Part shown: positions 27,301 through 31,737 of the stretch, in pieces
Numbering within the stretch: position 1 is the stretch's first letter
Layout of the letters: every line of letters begins with the position of its first letter
Made by a program: the position numbers and the translations under genes
Source: Streptomyces sp. NRRL S-646
Lineage (GTDB): Bacteria; Actinomycetota; Actinomycetes; Streptomycetales; Streptomycetaceae
Direction: 5' to 3'
Assembly (NCBI RefSeq): GCF_000720765.1
Contig: NZ_JODC01000040.1
Location: 1 to 31,737 of the forward strand
DNA: 31,737 bases
Notes under the pieces: generated by a model
What the model saw: only the letters and a program-made list of their open reading frames with translations
Databases searched by the model: none
Told to the model about the DNA's origin: nothing

Positions 27301-30300
27301 GGGTGGCGAGGGCGGTGGTGACCGCGGTCTGTTCGGGCCGGTCACGGCGCAGCAGCGGGATGACCACGGCGGCCTGCGGGTCGGCGAGGCAGTCGCGGGT
27401 CACGGCGGCGAGCACACCGTCCGGGCCGAGTTCGAGGTACGTGGTCACGCCCTGCCGCTCCAGCGTGGCGACGGCGTCGGCGTACCGGACCGTGCCGCGC
27501 ACGTGGCGCACCCAGTAGTCGGCGTCCTCCAGCTGTCCGGAGTCGGCGAGTTCGCCGGTGAGGTCGCAGACGACGGGCACGGTCGGCGCGGCGTACGTCA
27601 TCTCGCGGGCGACGGCCGCGAAGCCGGCCTGCATCGGCTCCATCCGCGGTGAGTGGAAGGCGTGCGACACCGTCAGCCGCTTGGTGCGCAGCCCGGCCTC
27701 CCGCCAGGCCTCGGTCAGTTCCGCCACGGCGTCCTCGTCACCGGAGACGACCACGGACGCCGGGCCGTTGACGGCGGCGACGGACACCCGGTCCTCGTAG
27801 GTGCGCAGCGCCTCGGTGACCTGTGCCTCGCCGGCCTGTACGGCCAGCATGGCGCCGCCGTCCGGCAGTTGCTGCATCAGCCGCCCACGGGCGGCGACGA
27901 GACGGCAGGCGTCCGTGAGGTCGAGCACTCCGGCCACATGGGCGGCGGCCAGCTCGCCGATGGAGTGGCCGACGACGACGTCGGGGCGCAGCCCCCAGTG
28001 TTCCAGCAGCCGGAACTGGGCCACTTCCAGAGCGAACAGCCCGGCCTGTGTGTAGGCGGTGCGGTCCAGCAGCTCGGCGTCCGGGGTGCCGGCCGGGGCG
28101 AACAGCACCTCCTTCAGCGGCCGTTCGAGTTCGCGGTCCAGTTCGGCGCAGACGCCGTCGAGGGCGTCGGCGAACACGGGGTACGCGGCGTACAGATCAC
28201 GGCCCATACCCGGCCGCTGGCTGCCCTGGCCGCTGAAGAGGAACGCGGTGCGCCCGCTGCGGCGCCGCACCCCGCGTACCAGTCCGGGCGCCTCCCGTTC
28301 CTCGGCCAACGCCCTTACGGCGGTGAGGAGTTCGTCCCGGTCCTGGCCGACGAAGGCAGCCCGGTGGTCGAACGCGGCGCGGCCGAGGGCGAGTGAGTGC
28401 GCGATGTCGACGGGCGCAGCACCGCCCTGGCCCTCCGGGTCCGCCAGATGGGCCAGCAGACGGGCGGCCTGGGCGCGCAGGGCGTCGGCACTCCGCCCGG
28501 AGAGCACCCAGGGGACCACGTCGCCGGAGGGAACAGGGACGGGCGCCCCCTCCGGCGACGCGGCGTTCTCGGCGGGCGGCTGTTCCAGGATCACGTGGGC
28601 GTTGGTGCCGCTGATGCCGAACGCCGACACCCCGGCCCGGCGCGGGCGGCCGCTGTCCGGCCACTCGACGGCCTCCGTGAGCAGCGACACCGCCCCCTCG
28701 GTCCAGTCGATCTGTGTCGACAGCCGCTCCGCGTGCAGGGTGCGCGGCAGCATCCCGTGCCGCATCGCCAGCACCATCTTGATCACACCGCCGACACCGG
28801 CGGCGGCCTGGGTGTGCCCGATGTTGGACTTCAGGGCGCCGAGCAGCAGCGGCCGGTCCTCCGGCCGGTCCTGCCCGTACGTCGCCATCAGTGCCTGCGC
28901 CTCGATGGGGTCACCCAGCTTGGTACCGGTGCCGTGCGCCTCGACGGCGTCCACATCGGCCGGGGAGAGCCCGGCGGAGGCCAGCGCCTGCCGGATGACC
29001 CGCTGCTGCGCGGGTCCGCTCGGCGCGGTGAGGCCGTTGCTGGCGCCGTCCTGGTTGACCGCGGAACCGGCGAGCACCGCCAGGACGGGATGGCCGGCTC
29101 GGCGGGCGTCGGACAGCCGCTCCAGGAGCACCACACCGACGCCTTCGGCCCAGCCGGCGCCGTCGGCGTCGTCGGAGAAGGCCTTGCAGCGGCCGTCCGG
29201 GGACAGTGCCCGCTGCCTGCTGAACTCGATGAAGGTGTCCAGCGCGGAGATCACCGTGACCCCGCCCGCCAGCGCCATGGTGCACTCGCCGGTGCGCAGC
29301 GCCTGGGCGGCCATGTGCAGCGCCACCAGGGACGAGGAGCAGGCGGTGTCGACCGTGACGGCCGGACCCTCCAGGCCGAAGGTGTACGAGATCCGCCCGG
29401 AGGCCACGCTGCCGGCGCTGCCGGTGGCCAGGTAGCCCTCGAAGTCCTTCGGTGCGTGCTGCACGCGGGAGCCGTAGTCGTGGTAGTTGGAGCCGACGAA
29501 CACGCCGGTGCGGCTGCCGCGCAGCACGGCCGGGTCGATGCCGGCCCGCTCGATCGCCTCCCACGACGTCTCAAGGAGCAACCGCTGCTGCGGGTCGACG
29601 GCCAGCGCCTCGCGCGGGCTCATGCCGAAGAACTCAGGGTCGAAGTGGTGCGCGTCGTAAAGGAATCCGCCGCCGCGGGCGTAGAACGTGCCCGGACGGT
29701 CCGGGTCGGGGTCGTAGGTGCCCTTGAGGTCCCAGCCACGGTCGTCCGGGAAGACCGACACCGCGTCGCCGCCCTGCGCGAGCAGCCGCCACAGTTCGTC
29801 CGGGCCGTCCGCTCCGCCCGGGTAGCGGCAGGCCATCGACACGATCACCACCGGGTCGTCGTCCACCGCGACCGGCCGGGAGGAGGCCACCGGCACCGGG
29901 TCGGCGGCCGTGCCGAACAGGTCCTCGTGCAGCTTGGCCGCGAGAGCGGTGGCGGTGGGGTGGTCGAAGACCAGGGTGACCGGCAGCCGCAGCCCAGTGG
30001 CCTCGGCGATGGTGTTGCGCAGGGCCACCGCGGTGAGCGAGTCGAAGCCGAGGTCGCGGAACGCCCGCTCCTCGTCGACGTCCTCGGCACCGGAGTACCC
30101 GAGCGCCCCGGCGGCCAACTTCCTCACCAGAGCGAGGAGTTCACGCCGCTGCTCGTCGTACGGCAGGGCCGCGAGCCGTGCCGTGAGCGCGTTGCCGTCG
30201 CCGCCGGCGCCGTCTGTCGCGGACGTGGTGCGCGCCGCCAGGGCGGCCCGCACCTCGGGCAGGTCGGCGAGCACCCGGGCAGCCCCGTCGGAGTGGGCGA

Positions 30301-31737
30301 ACGCATACGTCTCCCACCGAATGTCGGCCACGGCCAGCACCGGCTCCTCGCCGGACACGGCCTGCTGAAGCGCCGTCAGAGCCGACTCCGGGTCCATGGC
30401 GGGCATACCGGAACGGGCCAGCCGCTCGCCCGTCTCCCCGGACGCGAGGCCACCGCCACCCCACGCACCCCAGCCGACCGACGTGGCGGGCAGCCCGTCG
30501 GCGTGCCGCTGCCGGGCGAGTGCGTCGAGGAAGGCGTTGGCGGCGGCGTAGCTGCCCTGGCCGGGGCCGCCGAGCGTGCCGGCGAGCGAGGAGAACAGGA
30601 CGAACGCGTCCAGTTCCAGGTCCCGGGTCAGCTCGTGCAGGTGCAGGGCGGCGGCCACCTTGGGCCGCAGCACGGTCTCGGCGCGCTCGGGGGTGAGGGC
30701 GTCCAGCACGCCGTCGTCCAGCACCCCGGCCGCGTGCACGACCGCGGTGAGCGGCTGGTCCTCCGGTACGGCGGCCAGCAGCGCCGCCAGCTGGTCACGA
30801 TCGGCGGCATCGCACGCGGCCAGTGTGACGCGGGCCCCCAACTCGGTCAGCTCCGCCTCCAGTTCGGCCGCGCCGGGCGTATCCGGGCCCCGGCGTCCGG
30901 CCAGCAGCAGATGGGCCGCGCCGTTGCGGGCCAGCCAGCGGGCCACCTGGGCACCCACGCCCCCGGTTCCGCCGGTCACCAGCACCGTGCCGCTCGGCTT
31001 CCAGTCGGCGGGCGCGGGCTCCGGCAGCGCGGCCCGCACCAGCCGCCGCGCGAACAGCCCGGAACCGCGTACGGCCACCTGGTCCTCTTCGGCGGCTCCG
31101 GACAGGGCGGCCACCAGTCGGGCGACGGCACGGTCGTCCAGCTCCTGCGGCAGGTCCACCAGCCCGCCGAAGCGCTGCGGGTACTCCAGAGCGGCGATCC
31201 GGCCGAGCCCCCAGGCCTGCGCCTGGCCGGGTGCGGCCAGCCGGTCGGCACGCCCCGTGGACACGGCGCCCCGGGTGGCGATCCACAGCGGAGCGGCCAC
31301 GCCGGCATCGCCGAGCGCCTGCACCAGGGCCGCGCTGAGGGCGAGTCCGTTGTCGAGCGGACTGCCGGGAGCGTACGGCGACTCGTCCAGCGCCAGCAGG
31401 GACAGGACACCGGCCGGCGTGCGGGGACCGTCGGCGCCGTTCACGGCGGTGCCGACCAGAGCGGTGAGCTGCTCCCGGTCGACGCCGGGGGCCACCTCGA
31501 TGGTGGTCACCTCGGCGCCGTGGCCGGCCAGACCGTTGGTGAGGGAGGTGGTGACGGTGGTGGTGAGGTCGGTGTCGGGGTGTCCCTGCGGGACGACGAG
31601 CAGCCAGCGGCCGGTCAGCGCCCCGGCGGCGGCACGCTTGTCCCGGCCCACGGGCTTCCAGACCACCTTGTACCGCCAGCCGTCCACCACCGACCGCGCC
31701 GCCCGACCCTTGTGCCAACTCGACAGCGCGGGAAGCA
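24284..31737 (-). CDS. Type I modular PKS, KR-ACP then complete KS-AT-DH-KR-ACP module and docking tail (5' part outside window)
   Basis: The frame is open at the right edge; the visible protein starts inside a post-AT linker ([11 protein letters not shown]), the form seen in modules with KR but no DH. Domains in transcription order, approximate bases: KR1 30995-30270 (GGTGGVG, LDD motif, Ser and Tyr present, B-type); ACP1 with Ser codon 30038-30040; KS 29870-28590 with Cys codon 29339-29341; AT 28510-27300 with GHSIGE (Ser codon 27962-27964) and HAFH, which predict malonyl-CoA; DH 27150-26300 with [10 protein letters not shown] (His codon 27041-27043) and [12 protein letters not shown]2 25660-24930 (GATGALG, LDD, B-type); ACP2 with Ser codon 24698-24700; C-terminal docking tail 24570-24287 ending [14 protein letters not shown]. 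There is no ER and no thioesterase. Predicted chemistry: one beta-hydroxyl from the first module, then a malonate-derived double bond. The docking tail hands the chain to another PKS protein. Confidence 0.96.
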   Translation of the reverse strand, partial: LPALSSWHKGRAARSVVDGWRYKVVWKPVGRDKRAAAGALTGRWLLVVPQGHPDTDLTTTVTTSLTNGLAGHGAEVTTIEVAPGVDREQLTALVGTAVNGADGPRTPAGVLSLLALDESPYAPGSPLDNGLALSAALVQALGDAGVAAPLWIATRGAVSTGRADRLAAPGQAQAWGLGRIAALEYPQRFGGLVDLPQELDDRAVARLVAALSGAAEEDQVAVRGSGLFARRLVRAALPEPAPADWKPSGTVLVTGGTGGVGAQVARWLARNGAAHLLLAGRRGPDTPGAAELEAELTELGARVTLAACDAADRDQLAALLAAVPEDQPLTAVVHAAGVLDDGVLDALTPERAETVLRPKVAAALHLHELTRDLELDAFVLFSSLAGTLGGPGQGSYAAANAFLDALARQRHADGLPATSVGWGAWGGGGLASGETGERLARSGMPAMDPESALTALQQAVSGEEPVLAVADIRWETYAFAHSDGAARVLADLPEVRAALAARTTSATDGAGGDGNALTARLAALPYDEQRRELLALVRKLAAGALGYSGAEDVDEERAFRDLGFDSLTAVALRNTIAEATGLRLPVTLVFDHPTATALAAKLHEDLFGTAADPVPVASSRPVAVDDDPVVIVSMACRYPGGADGPDELWRLLAQGGDAVSVFPDDRGWDLKGTYDPDPDRPGTFYARGGGFLYDAHHFDPEFFGMSPREALAVDPQQRLLLETSWEAIERAGIDPAVLRGSRTGVFVGSNYHDYGSRVQHAPKDFEGYLATGSAGSVASGRISYTFGLEGPAVTVDTACSSSLVALHMAAQALRTGECTMALAGGVTVISALDTFIEFSRQRALSPDGRCKAFSDDADGAGWAEGVGVVLLERLSDARRAGHPVLAVLAGSAVNQDGASNGLTAPSGPAQQRVIRQALASAGLSPADVDAVEAHGTGTKLGDPIEAQALMATYGQDRPEDRPLLLGALKSNIGHTQAAAGVGGVIKMVLAMRHGMLPRTLHAERLSTQIDWTEGAVSLLTEAVEWPDSGRPRRAGVSAFGISGTNAHVILEQPPAENAASPEGAPVPVPSGDVVPWVLSGRSADALRAQAARLLAHLADPEGQGGAAPVDIAHSLALGRAAFDHRAAFVGQDRDELLTAVRALAEEREAPGLVRGVRRRSGRTAFLFSGQGSQRPGMGRDLYAAYPVFADALDGVCAELDRELERPLKEVLFAPAGTPDAELLDRTAYTQAGLFALEVAQFRLLEHWGLRPDVVVGHSIGELAAAHVAGVLDLTDACRLVAARGRLMQQLPDGGAMLAVQAGEAQVTEALRTYEDRVSVAAVNGPASVVVSGDEDAVAELTEAWREAGLRTKRLTVSHAFHSPRMEPMQAGFAAVAREMTYAAPTVPVVCDLTGELADSGQLEDADYWVRHVRGTVRYADAVATLERQGVTTYLELGPDGVLAAVTRDCLADPQAAVVIPLLRRDRPEQTAVTTALATLHVHGTSPDWAGYFAGRPVRRAELPTYAFQHARYWLDADPGAPDLAAAGLAAGEHPLLAAGTALAGGDGYLLTGRLSLDSHPWLADHAVSGTAILPGTAFLELALLAADRVGCAAVDELTLEAPLVLPEQGAVHLQVTVGEPDEQGARGVTVHSRPDDAADDEPWTRHAVGQLTRTPDPADGAPLDVWPPQGAEEVAIDGLYDRFATGGFAYGPAFQGLTAAWKLGEDVYAEVRLPAEAGDATRYGLHPALLDAALQTVGLTAAAGTAVMPFSWTGVRLHAPGADELRVRLAPAGPDTVALSVTDPAGTPVATVTGLTLRPLPAGQLADARSAARHLHELEWVTPAAAPARPASAGWAVLDGDGDPALANALTAAGLAAVHHPGLDDLARAVTAGDIPVPGTVLAAVPGLGDDAGQPVGTDLAAAVRRTTGRVLRLLQGWLADDTFNATRLVLVTRHAVTVHEGDRAPDPVAAAVWGLVRTAQSENPERFVLLDWDGAQESYRALPAAAVQEEPQVALRKGESRMPRLVRMPVTQAADGDTGWLLDPDGTVLVTGATGALGGLIARHLADRHGARHLLLVGRRGPDAPGARELVNDLTALGARAELVACDTSDREALAALLARVPAEHPLTAVVHTAGVLDDGVIGSLTQERLDTVLAAKVDTALHLHELTRDSELRAFVLYSSLAGIFGGSGQGNYAAANAFLDAFARRRRAEGLPAQSLAWGLWEQRSAMTGKLDEADLVRMARGGVVPMPSEQGLDLFDAAVAADRAVLVPARFDTAGLRTPDGEVPALLRSLVKPAPGRRTATAKAEGAAPAERLRRRLAELDAEARLAVLVDVVRDQAAAVLGYADSDAVDTERGFLEMGFDSLTAVELRNRLGTATGLRLPATLLFDYPTPIGLARHLREETSPGAAATVQPMLAELERLEGVLEAIAGDEAVRTALADRLRGLLSTLEVAGPAGAGLTSADGGSGDHDGATAVAVEERIDAADDDDLFDFIDQQFGSA

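Overview
The window looks like part of a modular type I polyketide (macrolide-type) gene cluster from a high-GC actinomycete, most likely Streptomyces or a close relative. The grounds are GC-rich third codon positions throughout, GTG and TTG starts behind AAGGAGG-type ribosome sites, a large LuxR (LAL) regulator, several bacterial class I P450s and PKS modules with actinobacterial docking domains. No tRNA, rRNA, insertion sequence or CRISPR array was seen.

Layout, left to right. (1) 1-1442, minus: the N-terminal docking helix and ketosynthase of a PKS that runs off the left edge. (2) 1443-1801: divergent control region. (3) 1802-4267, plus: two P450 genes, closed by a strong hairpin at 4369-4409. 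(4) 4436-6019, minus: a membrane GT39/ArnT-like sugar transferase. (5) 6413-8502, plus: a DrrA/DrrB-type ABC exporter with overlapping GTGA junction. (6) 8510-19904, minus: a compact nine-gene unit, in transcription order KAS III, P450, PEP-utilising phosphohistidine enzyme, nucleotidyltransferase, thioester-reductase-like SDR, NDPK-like protein, AfsA-like protein, UbiA-like prenyltransferase and nitroreductase-family flavoprotein. (7) 20418-23198, plus: the LAL regulator. (8) 23227-24219, minus: a Gfo/Idh/MocA protein resembling NDP-hexose 3-ketoreductases. (9) 24284-31737, minus: the 3' part of a PKS gene with KR-ACP | KS-AT-DH-KR-ACP-docking, cut by the right edge.

How the parts may work together: the PKS proteins build a reduced chain from at least one malonyl extender, the P450s oxidise it, the 3-ketoreductase points to a deoxysugar made by genes outside the window, and DrrAB exports the product. 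The LAL protein probably activates the cluster. Four related 16-bp elements ending in (C/T)CTAG or TTAG lie in the three divergent intergenic regions and are candidate operators.

The most unusual part is the nine-gene unit at 8510-19904. It combines acyl condensation (KAS III), butyrolactone-type acyl transfer (AfsA), phosphoryl and nucleotidyl transfer (PEP enzyme, nucleotidyltransferase, NDPK fold), acyl-thioester reduction, a UbiA membrane enzyme and a flavin reductase. I know of no described pathway with this exact set. It may make a butenolide-like unit or signal, or a phosphorylated or lipid-type side group. That is inference from gene content.
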